Shown: positions 1 to 7,885, counted from the first letter of the stretch. The stretch: 25,552 bases of DNA from CAZDFU01 sp964504985 (GCA_964504985.1 CAZDFU010000018.1:1-25552); one strand, 5' to 3'. Notes: generated by a model from the letters alone, not told the origin. A program made the numbers and translations.

Positions 1-240
1 TGGATGTCTGATAATGGAGGATGGTGTATGTCTGATGGAGGAGCTTCAAGCGGGGGTTCTACAACAACTTCATCTCCTGCGCCAACAACCACTACAGAAA
101 CGCCCCCGGCCTCTTCTGCTCCTGCACCAACAACTACAGAACCAGCTCCTGCACCTACTACAACTGAATCTGCTCCCGCACCTACTACAACTGAACCAGC
201 CCCTGCCCCAACAACCACAGAACCAGCTCCTGCACCTTAA
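1..240 (+). CDS. C-terminal part of an exported Pro/Thr-repeat protein (5' end outside window)
   Basis: The frame is open from base 1 and ends at TAA 238-240, so the gene probably begins upstream; internal ATGs at 4 and 28 are less likely starts. What is visible is a short stretch with two MSD-x-GG units containing Trp and Cys, a Gly/Ser linker, and then four to five copies of a nine-residue unit of the type APAPTTTEP. Such Pro/Thr repeats are typical of stalks or linkers of surface proteins, and the gene ends right after them with no membrane helix or sorting signal. The stop codon shares TTAA with the stop of the convergent penicillin-binding protein gene. The function cannot be told from this fragment. 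Confidence 0.6.
   Translation, partial: WMSDNGGWCMSDGGASSGGSTTTSSPAPTTTTETPPASSAPAPTTTEPAPAPTTTESAPAPTTTEPAPAPTTTEPAPAP
4..237 (+). repeat. Tandem 27-bp coding repeats (APAPTTTEP units)
   Basis: From about base 121 the DNA repeats in steps of 27 bp, each unit giving Ala-Pro-Ala-Pro-Thr-Thr-Thr-Glu-Pro/Ser. Third-codon positions vary between copies (ccc/cct, aca/act), so the repeat is kept mainly at protein level. Copy number is likely to vary between strains. Confidence 0.7.
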
Positions 241-2528
241 TTAGTTAAACTTTCTTTTGCTGCCTGGGCTGAAGGGCTGGCATATGAGGAAAAAGGATCA
301 GAAAAAACCACCCTGTTATTTTTATTTGTTACCCTAACCAGGCTTTTTGGCAATACCTGGGATATAACCAGGTCCCTTTTTCCATCAATAATTGCCTCCA
401 TTATTCCTTCTGGTTTGTTAAATGCAATATCTCCCTTTTTGCTCACCAGCAGCCTGGTAATTTTATTCCAAATAGGGGCTGCCCCGGTCACACCAGATGC
501 CAGGGCCTGATTCATCGGGGAGTTATCGTTATTGCCCACCCAAACCCCTACCGCATATTCAGGGGTGTAGCCAAAGGTCCAGTTATCCCTTTTATTATCA
601 GAAGTCCCTGTTTTTACAGCCACTTTTTTGTCATCTATTTTAAGTAAGGAATTTGGTCCAAAAGCAGGAGTCCTGGCTTTATTATCAGATAAAACATCAG
701 TGATTAAAAAAGCTACCTCTGGAGTAATTGCTTGAACAGGATGATCATCATATTCTTCCAGCACCACTCCTTCAGAATTGGCAACTTTAAGAATTGGAGT
801 AACAACCCTTTTTTGGCCCATTTGAGAAAGCGTCCCGTAAAGGGTCATCATATCAGTCATCCTGACTTCACCCCCGCCTAAAGTTAAAGAAAGACCGTAT
901 CTTTTTGGGTCAGTAAAAGTGGTAATGCCTAAATCCTTGGCTGTTTGTATCATTTCATCAACCCCTACCATAGAAAGCAGCTTAACAGCTGGGATGTTAT
1001 AAGATGAACCCAGAGCTGTCCTGATAGATACCGGACCATGGTACTTCCCGTCATAGTTAACAGGCGAGTAGATATTACCCCAGTTATCCCTAAAAACTAC
1101 AGGTACATCCAAAATAGTATTTCCAGGGCTAAACCCCTGTTTAAAGGCAGTAGCATAGGTGACTACCTTAATTGATGAACCTGGTTGGCGCATGGCCACA
1201 GCCACATTAAATGAGCCGAATTCCTCATTGTGGTAGTCTTTGCTGCCTACCATGGCCAGAATTTGGCCAGTTTTAGTATCTGTTATCATAGCAGCTGCAT
1301 TTTTTACGTTTAAAGAAGCCAGGCTTTGTGTTTCCTCAGAGACAATTTTTTCTGCCTCAGTTTGGATATCTAAATCCAGGGTAGTGGTAATTTTTAAGCC
1401 TCCTTGTGAAACAACCCTTTGGCCAAATTTTTGTGATAAAAGGTCTTTTACATACATTACAAAATGAGGGGCTTTAATATTGTATATTTGAGGTTTTAAC
1501 TGTAAATCTTCTGCAAAAGCTATGTCAGCTTGATGTTGGGTTATATATTTGTTTTCCACCATTCTCCTTAACACTTCTTTTTGTCTGACTTTGGCTAATT
1601 CAGGATTTGAGCCATAAGGAGAAAATTGAGTAGGAGATGCCGGCAATCCTGCCAGAAAAGCCGATTGGGACAATGTTAATTCACGGCTGCTTTTGTTAAA
1701 ATACATCTGGGCAGCAGCCTCAATTCCCCAGGTAGGACCCCCATAAGGAGCTTCATTAATATACATTTGTAATATCTGGTCTTTGGTATAGACCCGTTCT
1801 GTCCATAAAGCTAAAATAATCTCTTTAACCTTTCTGGTGTAGGTTTTCTCAGGCGTTAGCAGGGCATTTTTTATCAGTTGTTGAGTTATGGTTGAGGCTC
1901 CTTCCAAATTTTGGGTATCAGCGCGGTTTCTGATATTGGCTGAGAGTGCCCGGATTATAGCTATAACATCCACCCCCGGGTGGTTGTAAAAGTTCTTATC
2001 TTCTGTAGCAAGGGTAGCTTGGATAAGATGTGATGGCAGCTCTTCTAAGGTAACCAGGCTGCGGTTTCTACCCTCATACATCCGGTAGAGCAGCCGGCCT
2101 TTTCTGTCAAGGAACTCAGTGGTCAGAGCTTTGTCAGCTGAAATAAGTTTAGATGGTGAGGGAAGCTGGTGGGCAGCAGTAAAGATAAAAGAGGTGTAGA
2201 TATAAAGTATTATAAGTATAAGAAGCCCTGCTGCAGATACTTTGGTTCTTAATGGGATCCTTTTCCTGAAAAAAAACTTAAATTTATTTAAATAATAGGG
2301 GATAAACCAGGTTTTTCTGGGTCTTCCCCTCCTATGATACAGGCTGGGTATCTTTGGGAGAGGAGGTTTTAGGATGTATTTTTTACCAGAGGAAAAAGCC
2401 TTAAAAATTAGCTTTAAAAAAAATAGGGGGATTTGCCCTATTTTTACAAGGAAAAATTCAGCCAGTAAAAAGCCTAATTTTAAATATGATGATTTAGAAA
2501 CAGTAGTTTTTCTGTGTCCTCTAGGCAT
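237..2528 (-). CDS. Class A penicillin-binding protein (bifunctional transglycosylase/transpeptidase)
   Basis: This 763-residue protein should polymerise and cross-link peptidoglycan at the outer face of the membrane. Residues 1-95 are a basic cytoplasmic extension and 96-118 a membrane anchor. A GT51 glycosyltransferase domain follows, with catalytic Glu176 in ATEDKNF, the GASTITQQL segment near 210 and the RKVKE motif near 232. The transpeptidase domain has SxxK (Ser451/Lys454), SxN (Ser509/Asn511) and KTGT (639-642), so both active sites look intact. Length is normal for PBP1a/2c types. The cytoplasmic extension holds RRGRPRK (66-72), an AT-hook-like core. The gene is alone on its strand; a GATAAT box lies 8 nt before the ATG. 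The C-terminus has no extra PASTA or FN3 domain. Confidence 0.95.
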   Translation of the reverse strand: MPRGHRKTTVSKSSYLKLGFLLAEFFLVKIGQIPLFFLKLIFKAFSSGKKYILKPPLPKIPSLYHRRGRPRKTWFIPYYLNKFKFFFRKRIPLRTKVSAAGLLILIILYIYTSFIFTAAHQLPSPSKLISADKALTTEFLDRKGRLLYRMYEGRNRSLVTLEELPSHLIQATLATEDKNFYNHPGVDVIAIIRALSANIRNRADTQNLEGASTITQQLIKNALLTPEKTYTRKVKEIILALWTERVYTKDQILQMYINEAPYGGPTWGIEAAAQMYFNKSSRELTLSQSAFLAGLPASPTQFSPYGSNPELAKVRQKEVLRRMVENKYITQHQADIAFAEDLQLKPQIYNIKAPHFVMYVKDLLSQKFGQRVVSQGGLKITTTLDLDIQTEAEKIVSEETQSLASLNVKNAAAMITDTKTGQILAMVGSKDYHNEEFGSFNVAVAMRQPGSSIKVVTYATAFKQGFSPGNTILDVPVVFRDNWGNIYSPVNYDGKYHGPVSIRTALGSSYNIPAVKLLSMVGVDEMIQTAKDLGITTFTDPKRYGLSLTLGGGEVRMTDMMTLYGTLSQMGQKRVVTPILKVANSEGVVLEEYDDHPVQAITPEVAFLITDVLSDNKARTPAFGPNSLLKIDDKKVAVKTGTSDNKRDNWTFGYTPEYAVGVWVGNNDNSPMNQALASGVTGAAPIWNKITRLLVSKKGDIAFNKPEGIMEAIIDGKRDLVISQVLPKSLVRVTNKNNRVVFSDPFSSYASPSAQAAKESLTN

Positions 2529-2756
2529 AAAACTTTATTATCACCTGCACTCAGAACAGACTTTCAGGACAGCTGGGGCTTTGAGCGCATTCTAAAAGAT
2601 TTATGACAGCACTACAAGAGGGGAAATTGTAAGTATTCACCTTTTCCCAGTACTTTGTCATTCCGAGCCTGACGAGGAATCTCAAGATTAACCTAGAGAT
2701 CCTTCACTACGTTCAGGATGACAGTTTACTGGGAAACTCTAAATAGATACGGGAAA
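2529..2756. other. Intergenic region between divergent PBP and membrane-protein genes
   Basis: This stretch has no convincing gene. It holds the PBP promoter region (GATAAT on the minus strand at 2537-2542), a palindromic REP-like element (2646-2733) and, at its right edge, the start of the promoter for the gene at 2792. Confidence 0.6.
2646..2733. repeat. REP-like imperfect palindrome
   Basis: The arms CCCAGTA...TGTCATTCCGAG and its mirror ...TTCAGGATGACA...TACTGGG face each other across about 88 bp, with GAGGAATCTC and GAGATCCTTC inside. The inner pattern (TGTCATTC, GAATCT, AGATCCTTC, GATGACA) matches a widely scattered bacterial palindromic repeat known from many genomes. It sits between two divergent promoters and encodes nothing. 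Confidence 0.65.
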
Positions 2757-2791
2757 TTGACTATTAGAATCCTATAGTGTATAATCATGAT
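2757..2791 (+). promoter_or_regulatory. Promoter TTGACT-17-TATAAT, leaderless start
   Basis: The -35 TTGACT (2757-2762), a 17-bp spacer and a perfect -10 TATAAT (2780-2785) are followed by 6 nt and then ATG at 2792. The expected transcription start coincides with the start codon, so the mRNA is probably leaderless. This decides the start: the upstream GTG at 2777 lies within the promoter. Confidence 0.7.
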
Positions 2792-3628
2792 ATGTTAGCA
2801 GTTGAGCGGGATGGTATATATGCACGTTACGGGATTGATGGGACCTCACCCCGTTCCTTAAGGCCTTTAGATGCTCATCCAGTGAGAGATTGGGTTAATT
2901 CAACCGGAGAAAAACTTGCAAACTTTTTTAAGGAAGCTGTGAAGCACCCGTTAACAAGTGCGTTGGCAAGTTGTGTTCTGATAACTGGTGCTGCTGAAGC
3001 AGCAGGAATTAGTATCTTACCGCCTTTTCAAAGAACCGTATCTTTACAGCCAAATGCATTAGATAGTGTTGTTTCCTTTGAAAATCAAAATCCACAAGAC
3101 CAGGTTGGTATAGACCCATATCCTATATCTGAGCCTATTTCTAAGTTAGCAAGAGTATTGTTAATGGATGAAGACCTAACAAAATTTGCTAGAGCTTTAC
3201 CAAAAGGGTCTTCTGCAACATTAGAAACTTTTGATCAAGCTGCTGATGGAATTGTTCAACCAAAAGAGGGTATGTATGTCCGGGAATTACCAAGTGTAAA
3301 TGCAAAATTAGAATATCCTTATGGTTTGGATAATAGACAAGGTTTTAAATATCAAGGCAAAGTAATTATTGATATACCTCAAACAGATGGCACTATCCGT
3401 CATGAAGAATGGATTGTCCTTTCTGAAGATGTGGCAGAAGCCTCTGACCGCAGAAGATTATTTGCTGATAAACCAGTATTTGTTGCAAAAGAGATTTATA
3501 GTCAGGAAGCTAATGGGAAAATTATCCCTGGTCCTTCAATGAACCTTTTTGTAGCAGGAGCAAATGAGCCTAAGAAAGAAAAAATGCAAACTTATAAACT
3601 TCAACCATATAAATCAGATAATTCTTAA
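2792..3628 (+). CDS. Unrecognised single-pass membrane protein, possible SH3-like fold
   Basis: With ATG 2792 the product has 278 residues. Residues 1-45 are hydrophilic and probably cytoplasmic. A hydrophobic Ala-rich helix lies near 50-70, and the rest is polar and probably outside. A stretch with VRELP, GKVII and WIVLSEDV, around 160-220, has the look of an SH3b-type wall-binding module, but the match is weak and I do not assign a function. The start is set by the strong promoter just upstream. The gene is monocistronic; its stop codon overlaps that of the convergent transporter gene within TTAA 3625-3628. It could be an envelope or wall-associated protein given its neighbour, the penicillin-binding protein, but that is inference. 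Confidence 0.6.
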   Translation: MLAVERDGIYARYGIDGTSPRSLRPLDAHPVRDWVNSTGEKLANFFKEAVKHPLTSALASCVLITGAAEAAGISILPPFQRTVSLQPNALDSVVSFENQNPQDQVGIDPYPISEPISKLARVLLMDEDLTKFARALPKGSSATLETFDQAADGIVQPKEGMYVRELPSVNAKLEYPYGLDNRQGFKYQGKVIIDIPQTDGTIRHEEWIVLSEDVAEASDRRRLFADKPVFVAKEIYSQEANGKIIPGPSMNLFVAGANEPKKEKMQTYKLQPYKSDNS

Positions 3629-4518
3629 TTAACTGCCAGAAGGTAAAGGCCGATTCCAATACAAGTTATTCCTGCTATTTGGGTAATAAAAAACTTAGCT
3701 GATAAGCTGTTTTTAAAAATATCCGGAAACTTTCTTCCTAAAATTAGACCAAAAGCCAGCAGGAAAATATATTTTACTCCCTGTAAAGAATTGACTATGG
3801 CTGGGTTTGCCAGGGATATGGAAAAAGTTAGAAACAGTTCAGATACCCCTGCTGAAATTTGTCCAAAGGTAAAGAGTATAGAATTTTGATTTATGAGCGC
3901 TTTTTTAGGCTGCAAAAAAGGCAAAATTTTTCTTCTGATTGAGGGGATAATTAATAAAATGATCCCCAGAGGTAAAAGAATTGGTTTTGACCAGATAAAT
4001 ACAGTTAAAAAATCCTGACCATCAAAAGCCAGACCCAAAAGATAATAGGATAAAGCAAAAAAAAGGGCAGATCCTGCCTCCAGTCCTAGCTCAATGCCTG
4101 CAAATTTGCCTTTCCAATCAGACCAGGTTAAAAACACCAGCCCTATTACCAGCAAAGTAATGGCTAAGCCTTGCGGGATGGTAATTGATTGAGTCTGGGC
4201 AGCCAATATTAACAAAATTAAAGGGGTAATTGTGCCTATTACCGGTATGACTCTTTGGACCTGGCCTGACTTAAGAGCTTTAAACATCAAATATGCCCCC
4301 ATTGTCCAAAAAACAGTAGATGCAGATGAGAGGGTTAAAAGGTGCAAAGATGGTAAGGGAATAAAGGGGATGGCAAAAACTGCCAGTAAAGAAATAGCTG
4401 AAAAATAGAATATATATATGATAGGGTCAGGAATAGCCCTGATAAGCAAAAATTTATCAACTGTTACAGCAATGCTGTTTAAAAAATAGGCTAAGATGGT
4501 AAAGGGTAAAAATAGCAT
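3625..4518 (-). CDS. EamA/DMT-superfamily transporter
   Basis: The 297-residue product has about ten hydrophobic helices in two halves of roughly 145 residues each, the layout of EamA (DUF6) drug/metabolite transporters such as RhaT/YdcZ-like exporters. The second half has the typical Gly-rich helices near the end. The substrate cannot be read from the sequence. It lies 15 nt downstream of the GH1 glycosidase on the same strand and is probably co-transcribed, with a weak GGG ribosome site before its ATG. This pairing hints at export or uptake of a sugar-related compound, but this is only context. Confidence 0.8.
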   Translation of the reverse strand: MLFLPFTILAYFLNSIAVTVDKFLLIRAIPDPIIYIFYFSAISLLAVFAIPFIPLPSLHLLTLSSASTVFWTMGAYLMFKALKSGQVQRVIPVIGTITPLILLILAAQTQSITIPQGLAITLLVIGLVFLTWSDWKGKFAGIELGLEAGSALFFALSYYLLGLAFDGQDFLTVFIWSKPILLPLGIILLIIPSIRRKILPFLQPKKALINQNSILFTFGQISAGVSELFLTFSISLANPAIVNSLQGVKYIFLLAFGLILGRKFPDIFKNSLSAKFFITQIAGITCIGIGLYLLAVN

Positions 4519-4533
4519 AATTAAACCCGGTTT

Positions 4534-5847
4534 TTATTTTTGGCTTTCTTTTACTATCTCTTTATGTCTTTTCTCCAACACGTCTTCTGCCTGGACAGTA
4601 TGACCCAAAAATCTAAGCAAAGAATGAGGGATCCCATTATGCTGAATAATATCTGTATATACCAAAGCAGAAGGTCTGATATTTCTTTCCAAATCCTGGT
4701 AATCAACTTCCACCAAACCAAATCTCGGATCAAAGCCTCTGTGCCACTCAAAGTTATCCAAAAGAGACCAGTAGAAAAACCCTCTCACATCAATCCCTCC
4801 TTTAATTGCCCGGTAAACTTCGTGAAGATAGGCTATCAAAAACCTGTTTCTTCTGTCATCATTGGTTGAAGCAATTCCGCACTCAGTAATATAGATTGGA
4901 ATACCGTCTGACAAATCAGCCAGTACATCAAATAACCCTTCCGGATAAACTTCCCAGCCTAAATCAGAAACATCCCGGGATTGGGTGGTGGCATCGGCAA
5001 TTTCCGGCCAAAACCCTTTCCCATCCTTAAACCTGACATGAAAATAATAATTTATACCTAAAAAGTCATGGGTACCTTTGGTGAGAAAATAAAAAAGATG
5101 GTTAGTAGTCAAATCAGTCACAAAAACAGCAAACTGCTCAACTATAGAATGTTTGTGGTATGGTTCAAAAGATTGGACATTTTGGGCAATTCCAACAGGT
5201 TTTTTAAAAGTGGCATGAAGATATTTATAAACTCTTTTATGGGCAGAAGTTAAGTTAAGCACAGTTTTAATCTGTCCCCAAAAACTCTTTTTAGCAGGAG
5301 GCCAGACCCTTTCTATGTACCCTTCATAAACATACACCCCTGGTTCATTTAAAGTAATAAACATATCAACATATTCTGCCAGTTCAGGTATTACTCTTTT
5401 TACAAATTTTTCAAAAAGAGCAGGGGTTTTGCTGTTTTCCCATCCTCCAATATCTGCTACCCAATTAGGCAGGGTAAAGTGCCAAAGAGTCAGCATGACT
5501 TTAAGGTGACGGTCTTTAAGGGCTTTGAGAACGTTTTTATAGTGCTCAATTTGAGATGGGTCATATTCTCCCTGTCTGGGTTCAATTCTTGACCACTCAA
5601 TAGAAAGTCTGTGGGAGTTATGATTAAGTTCTTTAACTAAATCAAAATCCTCCTCATAGCGGTTATATTGGTCACAGGCTTTTCCTGAGCGCAGCTTTGC
5701 TGGTTGTTTTTGCTCCCATGCCCACCAGTCAGAGTGGATATTATTACCTTCAACCTGGTGAGCAGAAGTGGCAGATCCCCATAAAAACCCCTCAGGGAAT
5801 TTTAAGGTTTTATGCTCATGGTGTTCTTTAGGCCCGTTGTTGTGCAT
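4534..5847 (-). CDS. Glycoside hydrolase family 1 (beta-glucosidase-like)
   Basis: This 437-residue protein has the GH1 TIM-barrel pattern from start to end: FLWGSATSAHQVEG at 21-34 (substrate-binding Gln/His region), HRLSIEWSRIEP near 79-90, the acid/base in TLNEP (Glu168) and the nucleophile in YITECG (Glu322). A late Trp-rich segment, WSLLDNFEWHRGF, binds the glycone. The retaining hydrolysis of a beta-glycoside is expected. No signal peptide is present, so it is cytoplasmic. The usual ITENG motif reads ITECG here (Asn to Cys), which leaves the catalytic Glu intact. At about 437 residues it is slightly shorter than most family members. It leads a two-gene unit with the EamA transporter. 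Which sugar it uses cannot be said. Confidence 0.93.
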   Translation of the reverse strand: MHNNGPKEHHEHKTLKFPEGFLWGSATSAHQVEGNNIHSDWWAWEQKQPAKLRSGKACDQYNRYEEDFDLVKELNHNSHRLSIEWSRIEPRQGEYDPSQIEHYKNVLKALKDRHLKVMLTLWHFTLPNWVADIGGWENSKTPALFEKFVKRVIPELAEYVDMFITLNEPGVYVYEGYIERVWPPAKKSFWGQIKTVLNLTSAHKRVYKYLHATFKKPVGIAQNVQSFEPYHKHSIVEQFAVFVTDLTTNHLFYFLTKGTHDFLGINYYFHVRFKDGKGFWPEIADATTQSRDVSDLGWEVYPEGLFDVLADLSDGIPIYITECGIASTNDDRRNRFLIAYLHEVYRAIKGGIDVRGFFYWSLLDNFEWHRGFDPRFGLVEVDYQDLERNIRPSALVYTDIIQHNGIPHSLLRFLGHTVQAEDVLEKRHKEIVKESQK

Positions 5848-5883
5848 ATAACTATTCTAGGTTAGAAAAGATAGTTATGTAAA
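5848..5883 (-). promoter_or_regulatory. Promoter TTTACA-18-TAGAAT for the GH1/EamA unit
   Basis: On the minus strand, -35 TTTACA (5878-5883), an 18-bp spacer and -10 TAGAAT (5854-5859) leave only 6 nt before the ATG at 5847. This again suggests a leaderless transcript. Confidence 0.55.
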
Positions 5884-5896
5884 GCATTCATTATGA

Positions 5897-5908
5897 TATT
5901 ATGAAATT
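5897..5908 (+). promoter_or_regulatory. -10 box TATTAT, leaderless GTG start
   Basis: TATTAT (5897-5902) lies 6 nt before the GTG at 5909, the same spacing as other promoters in the window. The -35 is poor. The nearby ATG at 5901 is followed by a stop after three codons, so GTG 5909 is the better start. Confidence 0.45.
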
Positions 5909-6628
5909 GTGATTAGATTTCTGCCTTTTATTTTGCTGCCTATCCTGGTTTTTGCAGGACTAATGTTTTGGCGTTTTAATGAGTCCAGGCAAAATTTAGA
6001 AAGCCCAAAAATAAGCCAGGACCAAAGCGGATCTTTAGAAGTGCCAAAATCCCTTCCTCCTGGTGCATCTTTGGAAGACAGGGTTAAAGTTTTAGAAGAG
6101 GCAGTTTTGGTTGTAGCCAAAAAACTAAATCCTTCTGCTGCCCCGGTCCCACAGGTTGACTCCACTTTAGATACAAGAGTAAAAGCTGTTGAATCTGCCC
6201 TGACTGAGCTTAAAGTGAGAGTTTCCAGCTTAGAAAAAACTAATACTTCTCCTCAAACTTCAACATCAAAATCAACTGTTTATATTCCCTTAGGATCAGG
6301 AGGAAAATGGGGGGATAAGGATTGGTACACTACACAGGAATATGAAGTATCTTTGAACCCTGATAATTATCCAGGTTATACAGGTATGGTTTTAGAGGTA
6401 ACTTTCAGGTTGGGAGAGTCTGTCGGGACTGGTTCAGTCAGACTGTATAATACAACTGACGGATCTGCCCTTTCCAGCCAGGTGGATAGTACCTCCAGTA
6501 GTTTTAGCTTAAAAGGTTCATCTTCATTTACTTTACCCTCAGGAACAAAAACCTATAAATTGCAGGTTAAAAGCACTCAGGGAGCAGAACTATTTATCCA
6601 GTCTGCCAGAATTAAGGTGAATTTTTAA
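5909..6628 (+). CDS. Exported coiled-coil protein with a C-terminal beta domain, function unknown
   Basis: The product has 239 residues. Residues 1-20 form a signal anchor, 48-110 contain two heptad-rich stretches (LEDRVKVLEEAVLVVAKKL and a later VKAVESALTELKVRVSSLE-type helix) that should form a coiled coil, and 125-239 form a beta-rich domain ending in an SARIKVNF strand. A trimer or dimer stalk with a head domain on the cell surface fits. It resembles small exported proteins common in Patescibacteria, but I do not recognise a named family. It starts with GTG, has no Shine-Dalgarno and appears to be its own transcription unit, divergent from the glycosidase. Confidence 0.65.
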   Translation: MIRFLPFILLPILVFAGLMFWRFNESRQNLESPKISQDQSGSLEVPKSLPPGASLEDRVKVLEEAVLVVAKKLNPSAAPVPQVDSTLDTRVKAVESALTELKVRVSSLEKTNTSPQTSTSKSTVYIPLGSGGKWGDKDWYTTQEYEVSLNPDNYPGYTGMVLEVTFRLGESVGTGSVRLYNTTDGSALSSQVDSTSSSFSLKGSSSFTLPSGTKTYKLQVKSTQGAELFIQSARIKVNF

Positions 6629-6722
6629 CCTATTTCTTACTGAAAGATTCCACAAAGTTTAATCATTTATTAGATACTTTACTTGCTTTGATTTCCTCAA
6701 AAGCCAAAGGGGGTGATAATTA

Positions 6723-6950
6723 ATGAAGGATATAACAAAAGCTGCAGACCATTTGAGAAACCATCAAACTTACCCTGCCAGCAAAGAAGATCTGGTTAGA
6801 GAATGTGACAGTTTATCTGATTTTTCAACAGAGGATAAGAAATGGTTTGAAGAACATCTTCCAGAAGGGGTATACAACTCTGCTGAAGATGTGATGATGG
6901 CATTGGGGTGGAGCAGGCAAGAGATGGATCAGCCTTATCAAACAGCCTGA
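6723..6950 (+). CDS. Small DUF2795-like protein
   Basis: This 75-residue protein has the pattern of DUF2795 proteins: an N-terminal helix, YPASKEDLV (residues 17-25), a central acidic helix, then LPEGVYNSAEDVMMALGW. That family is small, soluble and of unknown role. The start is firm, because AGGGGGTGAT lies 6-8 nt before the ATG, one of the few strong Shine-Dalgarno sites in the window. A hairpin follows the stop. Confidence 0.7.
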   Translation: MKDITKAADHLRNHQTYPASKEDLVRECDSLSDFSTEDKKWFEEHLPEGVYNSAEDVMMALGWSRQEMDQPYQTA

Positions 6951-6979
6951 TAAGTCTCTTTTTGTTTCTTTGGATATGA

Positions 6980-7015
6980 ATTTTCCAAGCAGGTGCAGCA
7001 GCCTGCTTGGAAAAT
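6980..7015. terminator. 14-bp perfect hairpin between the DUF2795-like gene and the ATPase cluster
   Basis: TTTTCCAAGCAGG (6981-6993) and its exact complement (7002-7014) flank an 8-nt loop, with one further A-T pair at 6980/7015. The A/T ends of the stem give a short A-run before and T-rich sequence (TATGTTT) after it, so it can serve as a weak terminator of the upstream gene. Confidence 0.5.
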
Positions 7016-7044
7016 ATGTTTCCGGTATTAATTAGTTTCTCCTT

Positions 7045-7080
7045 AGCGGGGAAATTCTGGGTAGTTACGTATTTCCCGCT
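7045..7080. promoter_or_regulatory. Hairpin abutting the -35 box of the ATPase operon
   Basis: AGCGGGGAAAT (7045-7055) pairs with ATTTCCCGCT (7071-7080) apart from one bulged G. The right arm ends on the first base of the -35 box. It may be an operator half-site pair or chance; it lies upstream of the expected transcription start and so would not be in the mRNA. Confidence 0.35.
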
Positions 7081-7114
7081 TGATTTTAAACTTCCAGAAA
7101 GATATTCTTAAATT
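7080..7114 (+). promoter_or_regulatory. Promoter TTGATT-17-TATTCT of the ATPase operon, leaderless
   Basis: -35 TTGATT (7080-7085), a 17-bp spacer, -10 TATTCT (7103-7108) and then 6 nt to the ATG at 7115. Spacing and boxes match the other leaderless promoters in the window and fix the start of the first gene. Confidence 0.6.
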
Positions 7115-7885
7115 ATGAAGACATTTGCTGCCCTGTTTGTCTTAGGTGTGCTAATTATCATTAGTACTACTTCTCATGTTTTGGCCCAAGGATTAGGAGT
7201 TGCTCAAAGCCTTTCCATCTCCGGCAAAGATATCAAAGACGGTTATATTATTTCTGCATCCAATAATGGTTATGCTCTGAGCCAATCAGCCTATGATTCA
7301 GCAGTAGTAGGAGTAGTCACAGATAATCCTGCTTTGCTCGTAAGGGTAAAAAACAAAGAATCTGTTTATCCTGTTTCTTCCTCAGGCACAGTTTCAGTTT
7401 TTGTCACAGCTAAAAACGGCCCTATTAAAAAAGACGACTTAATTACTTCTTCTGATCAACCTGGTATAGGGATGAAGGCTACGGAAACAGGTTTTGTTTT
7501 AGGCACTGCCTTAGAGGATTTTCAGCCTGCAAACTCAGAGACAGGGAAAATCAGGGTGGCCATAAATCCCCGTTACGTTGTTTCTGCAAAGTCTGCTGGA
7601 AAAATTTCAAAAAGCCTTAAAGACGCTTTTAGTTTAAGCACGATTGCAGCTTTGGAACGGCCTTCTGATGTTTTCAAATATGTTTTTGCCGGCGGACTCA
7701 TTCTTGTCAGCATTGTTTTAGGGGTATTGATTTTTGGCCGTTCAGCAGGGTTGGGGATAGAAGCTCTGGGCAGAAACCCCCGGGCCAGCGTAAAAATTAC
7801 CACAGGAATTATTATAAATGTTTTTATTACTGTTGCCATTATCGTCGGGGGTCTGGGGGCAACTTATTTTATTCTGTTATCATAA
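7115..7885 (+). CDS. F-type ATPase c-subunit-like protein with exported N-terminal domain, acidic residue missing
   Basis: The product has 256 residues, against about 70-90 for a normal c subunit. Residues 1-24 are a signal peptide (VLA before Gln25). Residues 25-160 form a beta-rich ectodomain with GVVTDNPAL, VSVFVTAKNGPIKKDDLI, PGIGMKAT and VLGTALED, a pattern I associate with domains of long fibre/S74-type surface proteins. Residues 188-255 form a two-helix hairpin with the c-type loop GLGIEALGRNP (Arg220-Asn221-Pro222). Counting as in E. coli c, the ion-binding carboxylate should be near residue 240; Val240 is there, Thr239 beside it, and helix 2 has no Asp or Glu. Topology fits a c subunit: loop inside, termini outside. 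First gene of the F1-like operon; its stop overlaps the next start as TAATG. Identity as a c homologue is inferred from loop and position. Confidence 0.7.
   Translation: MKTFAALFVLGVLIIISTTSHVLAQGLGVAQSLSISGKDIKDGYIISASNNGYALSQSAYDSAVVGVVTDNPALLVRVKNKESVYPVSSSGTVSVFVTAKNGPIKKDDLITSSDQPGIGMKATETGFVLGTALEDFQPANSETGKIRVAINPRYVVSAKSAGKISKSLKDAFSLSTIAALERPSDVFKYVFAGGLILVSIVLGVLIFGRSAGLGIEALGRNPRASVKITTGIIINVFITVAIIVGGLGATYFILLS

Noticed and set aside
2777..2791. GTG start for the gene after the PBP
   Set aside because: It overlaps the -10 box TATAAT; ATG 2792 fits the promoter.
7115..7885. Ordinary atpE
   Set aside because: Length, signal peptide, ectodomain and lack of the helix-2 acid do not fit a normal ion-carrying c subunit.
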